DNA from: an uncultured Bacteroidia bacterium
GTDB lineage: Bacteria > Bacteroidota > Bacteroidia > Bacteroidales > UBA932
Length of the DNA: 46,175 nucleotides
Assembly (NCBI GenBank): GCA_902789445.1
Contig: CADAOB010000013.1
Location: 11,666 to 57,840, forward strand
Direction: 5' to 3'
Part shown: positions 30,342-39,122 of the stretch, one piece after another
Position numbering within the stretch: position 1 is the first letter of the stretch
Layout of the letters: each line of letters starts with the position of its first letter
Made by a program: the position numbers and the translations under genes
The notes under the pieces: generated by a model
The model's database searches: none
The model's input: the letters and a program-made list of their open reading frames with translations, nothing else
Told to the model about the DNA's origin: nothing

Positions 30342-32216
30342 ATGAAACATACCGCCATCATCCTCGTCTCCGAATCCGCGCTGAATCTTGCACAGCGCAT
30401 CGCTAGCGATATGAACCGGAACGATAAACCAGAGCAGCGGAGCGCCATCATCTATACGAAGAACGAAGTCCCCGGCTGCACCGCCATCGGGCCGTATGCC
30501 CCGTTTTTGAAAGAACACTGGCAGGATTTCGAGGCCGTGGTTTTCATCGGTGCCATGGGCATCTGCGTCCGCAGCATCGCTCCCGCGTTGAAAAACAAAT
30601 ACCAGGATCCGCCCGTAGTCTGCATCGACAGTACCGGCAAGTTTGTCGTGCCGGTGGTTTCCGGCCACGTCGGCGGCGCCAATGACCTGGCGCGCCGCCT
30701 CGCCGCCCTGACCGGCGGAACGGCCGTGGTGACCACCCAGAGCGACAACGAAGGGCTCTGGGCCCTCGACATCCTGGACCGCTGCATGGGCTGGCAGGTC
30801 GAGACCACCCCGGCCGGGATGAACCGCGCGGTCTTTGCATTCGTCGAGAAGAAACCCACCGCCCTGCTGCTGGAAGTGCGTGATCCGGGCACCGACTATC
30901 TGGAACGCACCTGTCCGCCGCACGTCAAGGTTTTCTACCGCCGCGAGGACCTGGACCTGAACGGCTTCGCCCTCCTGATCGCCGTCACGCCCTTCCTGTT
31001 GCCCGACGCCGGCCGGGACGCCCTGCCCGGCTTGAACGGGCATCTCCCCGTACTGATCTTCCGGCCGCCGGTGCTGCACCTGGGTTTCGGCTGCCGTAAG
31101 CAATGCCGTCCGGACGGAATTCCCGAAGCCATTGAAACCAAGCTGCGGGAAACGGGCCTCAGCCCGAAATCCATCGCCACGATCGGGACCATCGAACTGA
31201 AAAAAGACGAGCCGCTGCTGCAGGCGTTGTCGGAACGCTGGCCGCAGGCCCGCCCCGTCATCTATCCTGCGGAGACGCTGGCTGCCATTGACGTGCCCAA
31301 TCCGTCGGAGAAGGCGCTTGCGGCCACCGGAAGTGCCGGCGTGGCCGAAGCGGCGGCGCTGGAAGGTGCGCACGGGGGACCGCTCCGGATCGAGAAGCAG
31401 AAGGGCCGGCTGAGCGAAGGCAACGACTTTACGTTCGCCCTGGCCCAGGAAGCCGCGTCCTGCCGGGAAGGCCATATCGAAATCGTCGGCGCCGGTCCCG
31501 GCGACCCGGAGCTGGTGTCGGTACGCGGCAAGCGCTTCCTCCAGCAGGCCGACCTGATTCTCTATGCGGGCAGCCTGGTCCCGGTCGAACTGACGTATTA
31601 TGCGAAACCTGGCTGCGTCGTGCGGAGTTCGGCTTCGATGGACCTGGAGGAGCAGTTCGCCCTGATGAAGGAATTCTATGACCGCGGCCTGCGGGTGGTC
31701 CGGCTTCATACCGGCGACCCCTGTATCTACGGGGCTATCCAGGAACAGATGGCTTTCTTCGACCGCTACGGGATGCATTACCACATTACGCCGGGCATCT
31801 CGGCCTTCCAGGCGGCCGCGGCGGCGCTCCGCTCGCAGTTCACCATTCCCGAGAAGGTACAGACCATCATTCTCACCCGCGGGGAGGGACGGACCCCGAT
31901 GCCTGAAAAAGAACAGCTCCACAAGCTGGCCCAGTCCCAGAGCACCATGTGCATCTATCTGAGCGCCGCCATCGTGGAGGAAGTCCAGGCCGAGCTCCTG
32001 CAGGCCTATCCGCCGGAAACGCCGGTGGCGGCCTGCTACAAACTCACCTGGAAGGAAGAACGCATCTACCGCGGCGAACTCCGCGACCTGGCGAAGATCG
32101 TCCGCGACAACAAGCTCACCCTCACGACTTTGCTGGTGGTCGGCGAGGCCATCGGCAACCGGGAGGGTCTCTCGCGGCTGTATGCCCACGAATTCAAACA
32201 TCTGTTCCGGCCATGA
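30342..32216 (+). CDS. cobM: CbiG-CobM fusion: cobalt-precorrin-5A hydrolase and precorrin-4 C11-methyltransferase
   Basis: A 624-residue fusion. CbiG runs to about 330 (VVFIGAMGICVRSIAP, VPVVSGHVGGANDLARRLAA, the C-terminal LHLGFGCRKQCRPDGIPEAI). A linker of about 50 residues follows, and CobM/CbiF starts at about 377 (IEIVGAGPGDPELVSVRGKR, ILYAGSLVP, LHTGDPCIYGAIQEQ, TPGISAFQAAAAALRSQFTI). CbiG opens the delta-lactone and loses acetaldehyde in the anaerobic route, so its presence with CbiD indicates early cobalt insertion. It starts 7 bases after cobL and overlaps cobK-cbiD (ATGA). Confidence 0.92.
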   Translation: MKHTAIILVSESALNLAQRIASDMNRNDKPEQRSAIIYTKNEVPGCTAIGPYAPFLKEHWQDFEAVVFIGAMGICVRSIAPALKNKYQDPPVVCIDSTGKFVVPVVSGHVGGANDLARRLAALTGGTAVVTTQSDNEGLWALDILDRCMGWQVETTPAGMNRAVFAFVEKKPTALLLEVRDPGTDYLERTCPPHVKVFYRREDLDLNGFALLIAVTPFLLPDAGRDALPGLNGHLPVLIFRPPVLHLGFGCRKQCRPDGIPEAIETKLRETGLSPKSIATIGTIELKKDEPLLQALSERWPQARPVIYPAETLAAIDVPNPSEKALAATGSAGVAEAAALEGAHGGPLRIEKQKGRLSEGNDFTFALAQEAASCREGHIEIVGAGPGDPELVSVRGKRFLQQADLILYAGSLVPVELTYYAKPGCVVRSSASMDLEEQFALMKEFYDRGLRVVRLHTGDPCIYGAIQEQMAFFDRYGMHYHITPGISAFQAAAAALRSQFTIPEKVQTIILTRGEGRTPMPEKEQLHKLAQSQSTMCIYLSAAIVEEVQAELLQAYPPETPVAACYKLTWKEERIYRGELRDLAKIVRDNKLTLTTLLVVGEAIGNREGLSRLYAHEFKHLFRP

Positions 32217-34153
32217 TCCTGATTCTCGGCGGAACGACGGAAGGCCGGCTGGCCGTGCGGGTCGCCGATGCGGCGGGGTCGCCGTATTGGTACTCCACGC
32301 GCGGGGACCAGCAGCAGATAGAATGCAAGCACGGCACGCACATCAGCGGCGCGCTCGACGAGGCTGCGATGGCAGCTTTCTGCACGGCGCACGGCATCCG
32401 TCTGCTGGTCGATGCGGCCCATCCGTTCGCCGTGGAATTGCACCGGACCGTCGCCGCCGTGGCCGAGTCGCTCGACCTGCCGGTGGTCCGCGTGGAGCGG
32501 GTCTATGCAGACCCCGCCGGCATGTCCGGCTCCGACCGGGCCTCCCTCCGCTGGTGTGACGATTATGCCGATGCCATCCGGCAGCTGGAAGCCGACGGAA
32601 TCGATCGCCTGCTGGCCCTTACGGGCGTGCAGACCATCGGAAAATTGCGGCCGTTCTGGAGCCGGCACACCTGCTGGTTCCGGATCCTGCGGCGGGAAGA
32701 ATCTCTGGAAAAGGCGCGTCAGCAGGGTTTTCCGGAAGAACGGCTGGCCTATTATGAAGAAGATGATGACGCCGCGCTGATCGCCCGGCTTCGCCCGGAG
32801 GCGATCCTGACCAAGGAAAGCGGCGAATCGGGCGGCTTCGGCCAGAAGCTTGCAGCCGCCCGGGCCGCCGGCATTCCCGTCTATGCCGTACGGCGGCCGG
32901 CGCTGCCTGCCGGTTTCGAAGTCGTGACCGGCGAACACGGCCTGCGCAAGGCCATCGAACGGCTGGTCCCGGATTTCTTTCCGCTGCGCAGCGGCTTTAC
33001 CACAGGGGCTTGCGCGACAGCTGCCGCCAAGGCCGCCTTGCTGGCCCTGCTGGGCCATCCGGCCGGCGACCGTGTCGAAATCACCTTCCCCGACGGCGAA
33101 ATTCTCGCGCTGCCCGTAGCCGATGTCCACCTGCTGCCGCCTCCGCCGCGGGACGAGGCGAATCCACGCGCGGCAGAACCTTTTTTGACCCAGCGAGGGC
33201 GCTTGGGTCAAAAAGAACCTGCCGCTCCACCAGGCCAGCCCGAGCCTCGCCCCGCGGCGGAGGCGGCGACGGCGACGGTCATCAAGGATGCGGGCGACGA
33301 TCCCGATGTGACCAATGGCTATCCGATCGTAGCGACGGTGGCCTTCAGCCAGGAGCCCGGCATCCATTTCCTGCAGGGCGAGGGCGTCGGCCGCGTCACC
33401 CTGCCCGGCCTGGGCCTGCCAGTCGGCGGCCCGGCCATCAACCGCGTGCCGCGCCAGATGATGGAGCGGGAACTCACGGCCCTCTGCGACAGCGGCCTCG
33501 ATGTGACGATATCCGTGCCGGGCGGCCGGGAACTGGCCGGGCGGACCTTCAACCCCAAGTTGGGCGTCGTGGACGGCATCTCCATCATCGGCACCTCCGG
33601 CATCGTGCGACCCTTCTCGAACGAGGCATTCGTGGATGCCATCCGCAAAGAAATCGAAGTGGCCAAAGCCGTCGGGGTCCGGCACCTGGTCATCAACTCC
33701 GGCGCCAAGAGCGAAGCCTTCCTCAAGAAACGCTTCCCCGACCTGCCTCCGCAGGCTTTTGTCCACTATGGAAATTTTATTGGCGAGACCCTGCGCATTG
33801 CCGTCGCCCTGGGCGTTCCGCAGGTGACCATGGGCATCATGCTCGGCAAGGCCGTCAAACTGGCCGAAGGCCACCTCGACACCCATAGCAAAAGCGTCGT
33901 GATGAACAAGGTTTTTCTCAGGGAAGTCGCTGCCGGAGCCGGCTGCTCGCCGGCGGCGGCAGCTGCCATCGACAGCCTGACGCTTGCCCGTGAACTTTGG
34001 CACGGACTCTCCGGAGATGATGCCGCCCGTTTCTTTTCCGCCCTCCTCGACCGCTGTGCCGCAGCATGCGCAACTGTCTGTCCCAGGCCCGGTCCGACAA
34101 ACCTCACCATCCTCCTCCTGGACGAGGACGGAAACATCTTCATCGATTCTTAA
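32213..34153 (+). CDS. cbiD: CobK-CbiD fusion: precorrin-6A reductase and cobalt-precorrin-5B C1-methyltransferase, with an internal palindromic insert
   Basis: A 646-residue fusion from the ATG at 32213, overlapping the previous stop by four bases. CobK/CbiJ (about 1-250) starts ILILGGTTEGRLAVRVADAA and has LVDAAHPFAVELHRT and LALTGVQTIGKL. CbiD follows from about 258 (LRSGFTTGACATAAAKAALL, VIKDAGDDPDVTNG, LNPKLGVVDG-like FNPKLGVVDGISIIGTSGIV, VHYGNFIGETLRIA). CbiD methylates C1 in the anaerobic pathway. Residues 309-352, between the DGEILALPVADVHLLP strand and ATATVIKDAG, are encoded by a 132-bp palindrome absent from the family, giving a Pro/Arg/Ala-rich loop. Confidence 0.9.
   Translation: MILILGGTTEGRLAVRVADAAGSPYWYSTRGDQQQIECKHGTHISGALDEAAMAAFCTAHGIRLLVDAAHPFAVELHRTVAAVAESLDLPVVRVERVYADPAGMSGSDRASLRWCDDYADAIRQLEADGIDRLLALTGVQTIGKLRPFWSRHTCWFRILRREESLEKARQQGFPEERLAYYEEDDDAALIARLRPEAILTKESGESGGFGQKLAAARAAGIPVYAVRRPALPAGFEVVTGEHGLRKAIERLVPDFFPLRSGFTTGACATAAAKAALLALLGHPAGDRVEITFPDGEILALPVADVHLLPPPPRDEANPRAAEPFLTQRGRLGQKEPAAPPGQPEPRPAAEAATATVIKDAGDDPDVTNGYPIVATVAFSQEPGIHFLQGEGVGRVTLPGLGLPVGGPAINRVPRQMMERELTALCDSGLDVTISVPGGRELAGRTFNPKLGVVDGISIIGTSGIVRPFSNEAFVDAIRKEIEVAKAVGVRHLVINSGAKSEAFLKKRFPDLPPQAFVHYGNFIGETLRIAVALGVPQVTMGIMLGKAVKLAEGHLDTHSKSVVMNKVFLREVAAGAGCSPAAAAAIDSLTLARELWHGLSGDDAARFFSALLDRCAAACATVCPRPGPTNLTILLLDEDGNIFIDS
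33136..33267. repeat. 132-bp palindromic element inserted in frame in cbiD
   Basis: Outer arms 33136-33159 and 33244-33267 are inverted copies with 23 of 24 bases paired. Inner arms 33170-33195 and 33200-33225 (GCGGCAG..TTTTTTGACCC and GGGTCAAAAA..CTGCCGC) form a second long stem with a 4-base loop AGGG. The total length is exactly 44 codons, there is no stop in the frame used, and removing it restores the normal CbiD sequence. Confidence 0.85.
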
Positions 34154-34213
34154 CACCTGTTTCACGGCTTTGTAACATCCGGACAATATCTTTACAGCCA
34201 AATCTAGTAGCAC

Positions 34214-35881
34214 ATGGGTACGCAAACTGTCATTGTCGCTTTACTCAATCTCCTCGCCGGAATCGGCGTTTTCCTGATTGCGTGCCAGATGATGAGTTCG
34301 AATCTGGAGGCGGCGAGTTCTGACAAACTGAAAAAACTTTTCTCCAAAGCTTCCGGCAGTAAATTGCTGGGCGTCGGAATCGGCGCGCTTGGAACGGCTG
34401 CCATCCAGAGTTCCGGTGCGACGACCGTCATGACCATCGGCTTTGTCAATGCCGGAATCATCTCGCTCGCCCAGGCCGCCACCATCATCTATGGCGCCAA
34501 TATCGGTACCACCATCACGGCACAGATCGTCGCGCTGGGTATGTTCAGCGGAAATGCCATTTCCACCAGCGTCATCTTTGCCGCCTTCGCTGGACTGGGC
34601 GCTTTCATGGGCTTGTTTGCCAAGAAAAGCAACCTGAAAACGCTCGGCGGTATCCTGGCCGGTTTCGGCCTGCTGTTCGTGGGTCTCGAACTGATGAGCG
34701 GGTCCATGGAATCTTTTGCCGCGCTCGACGGGGTCAAGACCTTCCTGGCCGGCATCCGCAATCCCCTGTTGCTCGTGCTGGTCGGTGCCGTTTTCACGGC
34801 CATCATCCAGAGTTCTTCCGTGATGACCTCCATCGCGCTTACGATGGTCGTCACCGGACTCATCGGCATCGACCAGGGCATCTACCTGACGATGGGTTCC
34901 AATATCGGATCGTGCGTCGTTGCGATCATTGCCGGTCTGACCAGTGGTACCAACGCCCGGCGGACGGCACTTATCCACCTGCTGTTCAACTGCTCGGGTG
35001 TCATTCTTTTTATGCTTGCCGCGTTGGCGCTCGGCGGTTTCGACGTCTCCTACGGCAGCCTCTTCGAGAAGCTCTTCCCGTCGGCGCCCCAGGTACAGCT
35101 GGCCATGTTCCATACTTTCTTCAACGTGGTGACGGTCATCCTGATGCTGCCCCTGACGGGCGCACTGGTGGCACTTGTCAAGAAGCTCATTCCGGAAAAA
35201 GCCCCCGCGCAGCGTACCGAGTTCACGCTGCGTTATGTGGATGAGAACATGCTCCGTACCCCGCCTGTGGCCGTTTCCCAGGTCAAGCGTGAAATCCTGC
35301 GGATGGCGGACATCGCCCTCGGCAATGTGGACCGCAGCCTCGAAATGGCTACGCAGCTCGATTTTGCCGCGAAGCCTTTGTTTGAACGCGACGAGCAGGA
35401 GCTGAATTACATCAACCGCGAGTTGATCGCATTCGTCGTCCGCCTGAGCGGGAAAAGCGGGTTGGGAGAGAAAGACCGGGCGTATCTGTCCGGGACCTAC
35501 CGGAGCGTCCGTGACGTGGAGCGCATCGGCGACTATGCCGAGAACATCATGGAATATGCGCTCGCCCTGGCCGGTTCCAACCAGCAGTTCTCGGAGGATG
35601 CCAAGCACGAGATCAGCCATCTGGAAGATCTGCTGCACCGATTGTTCGACCATGCGATGACGGCCTATCGCGAAGAGGACCGCGCTTCCCTGGATCGGGC
35701 CAATGAGATCGAGGAGGAGATTGACGACTATACCAAGCTGATGGAAGAAGGGCATATCGCCCGGATGGAGAAAGGCATCTGCACCCCTTCCGTGGGTGCA
35801 CAGTATTTGGAACTCTCCTCCAATGCCGAACGAATCGCCGACCACATGATCAATATCGCAAAATCCATCAAGTCACTTTGA
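34214..35881 (+). CDS. Na/Pi-cotransporter family protein with PhoU-like tail
   Basis: A 555-residue protein. The N-terminal ~330 residues hold about eight membrane segments with the duplicated Na/Pi cotransporter signature (GALGTAAIQSSGATTVMTIG near 57 and AVFTAIIQSSSVMTSIALTM near 195; QSS is the core). The C-terminal ~200 residues form two helical PhoU-like repeats (RSVRDVERIGDYAENIMEYA, NAERIADHMINIAKSIKS). It likely imports phosphate with sodium. It has no evident link to B12 and lies between the two halves of the cobalamin cluster. Confidence 0.9.
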   Translation: MGTQTVIVALLNLLAGIGVFLIACQMMSSNLEAASSDKLKKLFSKASGSKLLGVGIGALGTAAIQSSGATTVMTIGFVNAGIISLAQAATIIYGANIGTTITAQIVALGMFSGNAISTSVIFAAFAGLGAFMGLFAKKSNLKTLGGILAGFGLLFVGLELMSGSMESFAALDGVKTFLAGIRNPLLLVLVGAVFTAIIQSSSVMTSIALTMVVTGLIGIDQGIYLTMGSNIGSCVVAIIAGLTSGTNARRTALIHLLFNCSGVILFMLAALALGGFDVSYGSLFEKLFPSAPQVQLAMFHTFFNVVTVILMLPLTGALVALVKKLIPEKAPAQRTEFTLRYVDENMLRTPPVAVSQVKREILRMADIALGNVDRSLEMATQLDFAAKPLFERDEQELNYINRELIAFVVRLSGKSGLGEKDRAYLSGTYRSVRDVERIGDYAENIMEYALALAGSNQQFSEDAKHEISHLEDLLHRLFDHAMTAYREEDRASLDRANEIEEEIDDYTKLMEEGHIARMEKGICTPSVGAQYLELSSNAERIADHMINIAKSIKSL

Positions 35882-35900
35882 TATAAAAAGAATCGCCCCG

Positions 35901-36431
35901 CTAGATCCGGATGCGGACCAGGCCGCCGAAGGGCGGCAGGCTGCTGAAGGCTTCTTCGGCTGTGACCAGTCCCGCGTAAACCTGGGCGCTGACCAGGACG
36001 CCGCCGTGGGCGAATACGGCCACGCGATTCCAGGGTTTCGTCTTGAGTTCGTCCAGGAAATTGCTTACGCGCTGGTACTGCTGAATGAACGACTCTCCGC
36101 CGGTGACCGGCGTATGGATGTGGTCCTTGTACCAGGCTTCCAGATGCGGGTCGGTGATGTCGTCGAAGAGCATCATTTCCCATTCTCCGAAATTGAGTTC
36201 GAGGATCCGCGGGTCCCGTTCGGCGTCGGCATAGCCGCAGAAGGCGGCCAGCCGTGTGCAGCGGGAGAGGGGACTGGTGTAGGCATGGTCGATCGGGCCG
36301 CAGGCGTCCAGCTCGGCCCGGGTGCGGGTCGCTTCGGCCTCGAACGAGGACTTCAAGGGTACATCGGTCTGTCCGTAGCAGGTGCCGGTCGGCACATCGA
36401 CGGCGGTATGGCGGATTAAAATGACTTCCAT
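35901..36431 (-). CDS. cobC: Alpha-ribazole phosphatase-like histidine phosphatase (CobC)
   Basis: A 176-residue phosphoglycerate-mutase-like phosphatase from the ATG at 36431; a TTG at 36440 would add three residues. The catalytic motif is LIRHTAVDVPTGTCYGQTDV, with RHT plus the CYGQTDVPL run typical of CobC. Further catalytic residues are SPLSRC, ILELNFGEWE and VFAHGGVL. CobC dephosphorylates alpha-ribazole-5'-phosphate or adenosylcobalamin phosphate during loop assembly. It is separated from cobU/S/T by a ZIP remnant and transcribed from a divergent promoter with a very short leader. Confidence 0.88.
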   Translation of the reverse strand: MEVILIRHTAVDVPTGTCYGQTDVPLKSSFEAEATRTRAELDACGPIDHAYTSPLSRCTRLAAFCGYADAERDPRILELNFGEWEMMLFDDITDPHLEAWYKDHIHTPVTGGESFIQQYQRVSNFLDELKTKPWNRVAVFAHGGVLVSAQVYAGLVTAEEAFSSLPPFGGLVRIRI

Positions 36432-36437
36432 AATCGA

Positions 36438-36473
36438 CAAAGATACGAAAAAGCGATGGAATCATTATCTTTG
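36438..36473. promoter_or_regulatory. Divergent cobC / ZIP-remnant promoter boxes
   Basis: The minus strand reads TATCTTTG at 36445-36438, only six bases before the cobC ATG. The plus strand has TATCTTTG at 36466-36473, four bases before the ATG at 36478. Both would give leaderless or nearly leaderless transcripts. Confidence 0.6.
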
Positions 36474-36477
36474 TGCC

Positions 36478-36723
36478 ATGCAATCTGTCGACCTGCAAGC
36501 TGTCATCGTGGCCCTGCTGATTCCTTTCCTGGTGCTCTTTCTGGCTTCCGCCATGACGCCATGGATGCCCTATCTGCTGGCCTTCGCCGCCGGCGCCATG
36601 CTCTATGTCGTGGTCGAGGAACTCATTCCCGAAACCGCCGAAGGCGCCCACTCCAACATCGGAACCGTGGGTTTCGCCCTGGGCTTCGCCCTGATGATGG
36701 TCCTGGATGTGGTGATGGGATAA
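36478..36723 (+). pseudogene. ZIP-family metal transporter, remnant (C-terminal part)
   Basis: The frame of 81 residues starts at the ATG at 36478 (MQSVDLQAVIVALLIPFLVL). From about residue 30 it matches the end of ZIP transporters: MPYLLAFAAGAMLYVVVEEL then IPETAEGAHSNIGTVGFALG and FALMMVLDVVMG. Normal members have about 250-270 residues with eight helices; the first two thirds are missing although a promoter box remains four bases before the start. It is convergent with cobS, one base apart. It could be a deletion remnant or, less likely, a functional small membrane protein. Confidence 0.7.
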
Positions 36724-36724
36724 A

Positions 36725-37480
36725 TCAGAACAACAGAACGGACGAGAGGTAGAATGCGAGTTCGCAGAGGAGGAAGGTGGCGCCGCAGCAGTCGCCGGTG
36801 TAGCCCTGGATCCGCCGTTTCATCAGCAGCGTCAGCAGCAGCATCAGGACGAGCGGGACCGGGAGCAGGCAGCAGAACGTGCGGGGCAGCCAGCCCAGGC
36901 CGAAGCTGAAGGTCAGCGCAGGCGCCAGGCCGAAAAAGAAGCAGACAAGCAGTTCCGGCAGCGTCATCCGGCTATAGACCGTCTTGTTCTTGGCCGTCTC
37001 TTCCGTACGGGCGTAGGGGAGGAAATTGATGAGCTGGGCCGCGCAGCATTTGGCCCAGCAGTCGCCGCACAGCACCGTCAGGCAAAGCGTTTCAAGCGGC
37101 AGGGCCGACGGAAGTTGCAGCATCAGGGCGAAATAGACAATCAGCCCGATGACTCCGTAGGTACCGATGTGCGAGTCTTTCATGATGGCCAGCACGCGAT
37201 CGCGCGTCGTGCCGCCGCCGAATCCGTCCAGGAAATCAGCCAGCCCGTCTTCGTGCAGGCAGCCGGTGAGCAACAGGCGGGCGGCCAGCGCCAGCACCCA
37301 GGCCAGCGTCAGCGGCATCACCTGGCCGCAGAGCCAGAGCACGCCGGCGGTCACCCCGCCCGTCAGCCAGCCCGCGACCGGCCACAGCGGCACCACCCGC
37401 TTGAAATACGCGGCCGGAATCTCCCGGATCCGCCACAGCGGGAGCCGGGTAAAGAAAGTCAAAGCTGCCAGCAGTCTCAT
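36725..37480 (-). CDS. cobS: CobS: adenosylcobinamide-GDP ribazoletransferase
   Basis: A 251-residue integral membrane enzyme starting MRLLAALTFFTRLPLWRIRE. The family signature is complete: LLTGCLHEDGLADFLDGFGG (acidic metal-binding run), then DRVLAIMKDSHIGTYGVIGL, and the ending YTGDCCGATFLLCELAFYL. It joins adenosylcobinamide-GDP with alpha-ribazole at the inner membrane, the last step of cobalamin assembly. It diverges from cobU with a 43-bp gap that carries both promoters. Confidence 0.93.
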   Translation of the reverse strand: MRLLAALTFFTRLPLWRIREIPAAYFKRVVPLWPVAGWLTGGVTAGVLWLCGQVMPLTLAWVLALAARLLLTGCLHEDGLADFLDGFGGGTTRDRVLAIMKDSHIGTYGVIGLIVYFALMLQLPSALPLETLCLTVLCGDCWAKCCAAQLINFLPYARTEETAKNKTVYSRMTLPELLVCFFFGLAPALTFSFGLGWLPRTFCCLLPVPLVLMLLLTLLMKRRIQGYTGDCCGATFLLCELAFYLSSVLLF

Positions 37481-37488
37481 AAGTGCTG

Positions 37489-37516
37489 CAAATTTAATGA
37501 ATAATCGCTACCTTTG
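37489..37516. promoter_or_regulatory. Divergent cobS/cobU promoter boxes
   Basis: The minus strand reads TAAATTTG (complement of 37489-37496), eight bases before the cobS ATG. The plus strand has TACCTTTG (37509-37516), seven bases before the cobU ATG. The two boxes are 12 bases apart and both transcripts would be almost leaderless. Confidence 0.6.
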
Positions 37517-37523
37517 CAATCCG

Positions 37524-38036
37524 ATGAAACGCATCATTCTGATTACCGGCGGGGCCCGCAGCGGCAAGAGCGGTTACGCGGAGAAACTGGCGTTGTCGCT
37601 CTCCGACGCGCCGGTCTATCTGGCGACGGCCCGGATCTGGGACGAGGAGTTCCGGGAACGGGTCCGGCGGCATCAGGCGCGCCGCGGTCCGCAGTGGACC
37701 AATATCGAGGAAGAGAAGCAGCTGAGCCGGCACGATCTTTCGGGCCGCGTTGTCCTGGTGGACTGCCTGACGCTCTGGGCGACCAACTTCTTCTTCGACC
37801 TGGAGAGCGACGTGGACCGTGCCCTGGCCGCCCTGCAGGAAGAATTCGACCGCTTCACCGCCCAGGAAGCCACGTTCATCTTCGTGACCAACGAGATCGG
37901 GATGGGCGGTACTTCCGACAATGCCATCCAGCGCCGCTTTACCGACCTGCAGGGCTGGATGAACCAATATGCCGCCGCCCGGGCCGATGAGGTCATTCTG
38001 ATGGTGAGCGGCATCCCCGTTAAAATCAAAGGTTAA
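37524..38036 (+). CDS. cobU: CobU: adenosylcobinamide kinase/guanylyltransferase
   Basis: A 170-residue enzyme from the ATG at 37524 (MKRIILITGGARSGKSGYAE), which includes the P-loop GARSGKS. YLATARIWDEEFRERVRRHQ carries the family's His that becomes guanylylated, and VVLVDCLTLWATN and FVTNEIGMGGTSDNAIQRRF are also characteristic. It phosphorylates adenosylcobinamide and then attaches GMP to give adenosylcobinamide-GDP for CobS. It is followed by cobT after three bases. Confidence 0.93.
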   Translation: MKRIILITGGARSGKSGYAEKLALSLSDAPVYLATARIWDEEFRERVRRHQARRGPQWTNIEEEKQLSRHDLSGRVVLVDCLTLWATNFFFDLESDVDRALAALQEEFDRFTAQEATFIFVTNEIGMGGTSDNAIQRRFTDLQGWMNQYAAARADEVILMVSGIPVKIKG

Positions 38037-38039
38037 TCC

Positions 38040-39080
38040 ATGGAATTCCATATCGAAAGGCCCGATGCGGCCATCCGTCCTGCGCTGCAGGAAAAAATCG
38101 ACAATCTCACCAAGCCCAAAGGCTCGCTCGGCAGGCTGGAAGAACTGGCGCTCCAGATCGGCCTGATCCAGCAGACCCTTTCGCCCGCGCTCCGCCATCC
38201 GCAGAACATCGTCTTTGCCGCCGACCACGGCATTGTGGAAGAAGGCGTGAGCATCGCCCCGAAGGAAGTGACCTGGCAGCAGGTCTGTCATTTCACCCAT
38301 CCGCAAGGGACCGGCGGCGTCAACTTTCTCTGCCGCCAGCACGGCTTCACCCTCAAGGTGGTCGATGCCGGCGTCGATTACGACCTGCCCCGTGACCGCG
38401 GCATCATCGACCTGAAAGTCGCGCGCGGCACCCGCAACTTCCTGCACGGCCCGGCGATGACCGAAGCCGAGATGGAGCAATGCCTCGCCGGCGGCGCCTC
38501 GGTTGTCCGCCAGTGCTTCGAAGAAGGGAGCAACGTCCTGAGTTTCGGAGAGATGGGGATCGGAAACACCTCGCCATCCTCCGTCTGGATGTCTTATTTC
38601 ACGGGGATTCCCCTCGCGGAATGTGTGGGGGCGGGAAGCGGCCTCGACAGCGCCGGGATCCGGCACAAGCTCGACGTGCTGACCCGGGCTATGGACAACT
38701 ACCGGGGTGACGGTTCCCCGCGCGACCTGATCCGCTGGTTCGGCGGCTTCGAGATGGTGATGGCCGTCGGTGCCATGCTGCAGGCGGCTGCGCTCCGGAT
38801 GGTGATCCTCGTCGATGGTTTCATCATGACCAATTGTATCCTGGCCGCCTCGAAGCTCTATCCCGAGGTGCTGGACTATGCGGTTTTCGGCCACTGCGGC
38901 GACGAATCCGGCCACCGGAAGGTGCTCGACGCCCTCGGGGCCAAGCCGCTGCTCAACCTCGGCCTGCGCCTCGGCGAAGGCACCGGCGCCATCTGCGCCT
39001 ACCCGATCGTCGATTCCGCCGTCCGCATGATCAACCAGATGGACACCTTCTCCGGCGCAGATATCACGAAGTACTTCTAG
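38040..39080 (+). CDS. cobT: CobT: nicotinate-nucleotide-dimethylbenzimidazole phosphoribosyltransferase
   Basis: A 346-residue enzyme. Landmarks are the N-terminal [53 protein letters not shown], and the C-terminal [20 protein letters not shown] with the catalytic Glu. It makes alpha-ribazole-5'-phosphate, the lower ligand precursor, which CobC dephosphorylates and CobS uses. It is the last cobalamin gene before element B, with 42 bases from its stop to the element. Confidence 0.94.
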   Translation: MEFHIERPDAAIRPALQEKIDNLTKPKGSLGRLEELALQIGLIQQTLSPALRHPQNIVFAADHGIVEEGVSIAPKEVTWQQVCHFTHPQGTGGVNFLCRQHGFTLKVVDAGVDYDLPRDRGIIDLKVARGTRNFLHGPAMTEAEMEQCLAGGASVVRQCFEEGSNVLSFGEMGIGNTSPSSVWMSYFTGIPLAECVGAGSGLDSAGIRHKLDVLTRAMDNYRGDGSPRDLIRWFGGFEMVMAVGAMLQAAALRMVILVDGFIMTNCILAASKLYPEVLDYAVFGHCGDESGHRKVLDALGAKPLLNLGLRLGEGTGAICAYPIVDSAVRMINQMDTFSGADITKYF

Positions 39081-39122
39081 GACGCAACGGGCGTTCCGCC
39101 CTCATTCTGCGAGCGCCCTGCT

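Noticed and set aside
32066-34225. A 719-codon antisense frame over cobK-cbiD, and one of 534 codons at 34241-35845
   Set aside because: The sense frames are clear cobalamin and Na/Pi genes; the antisense products have no domain pattern.
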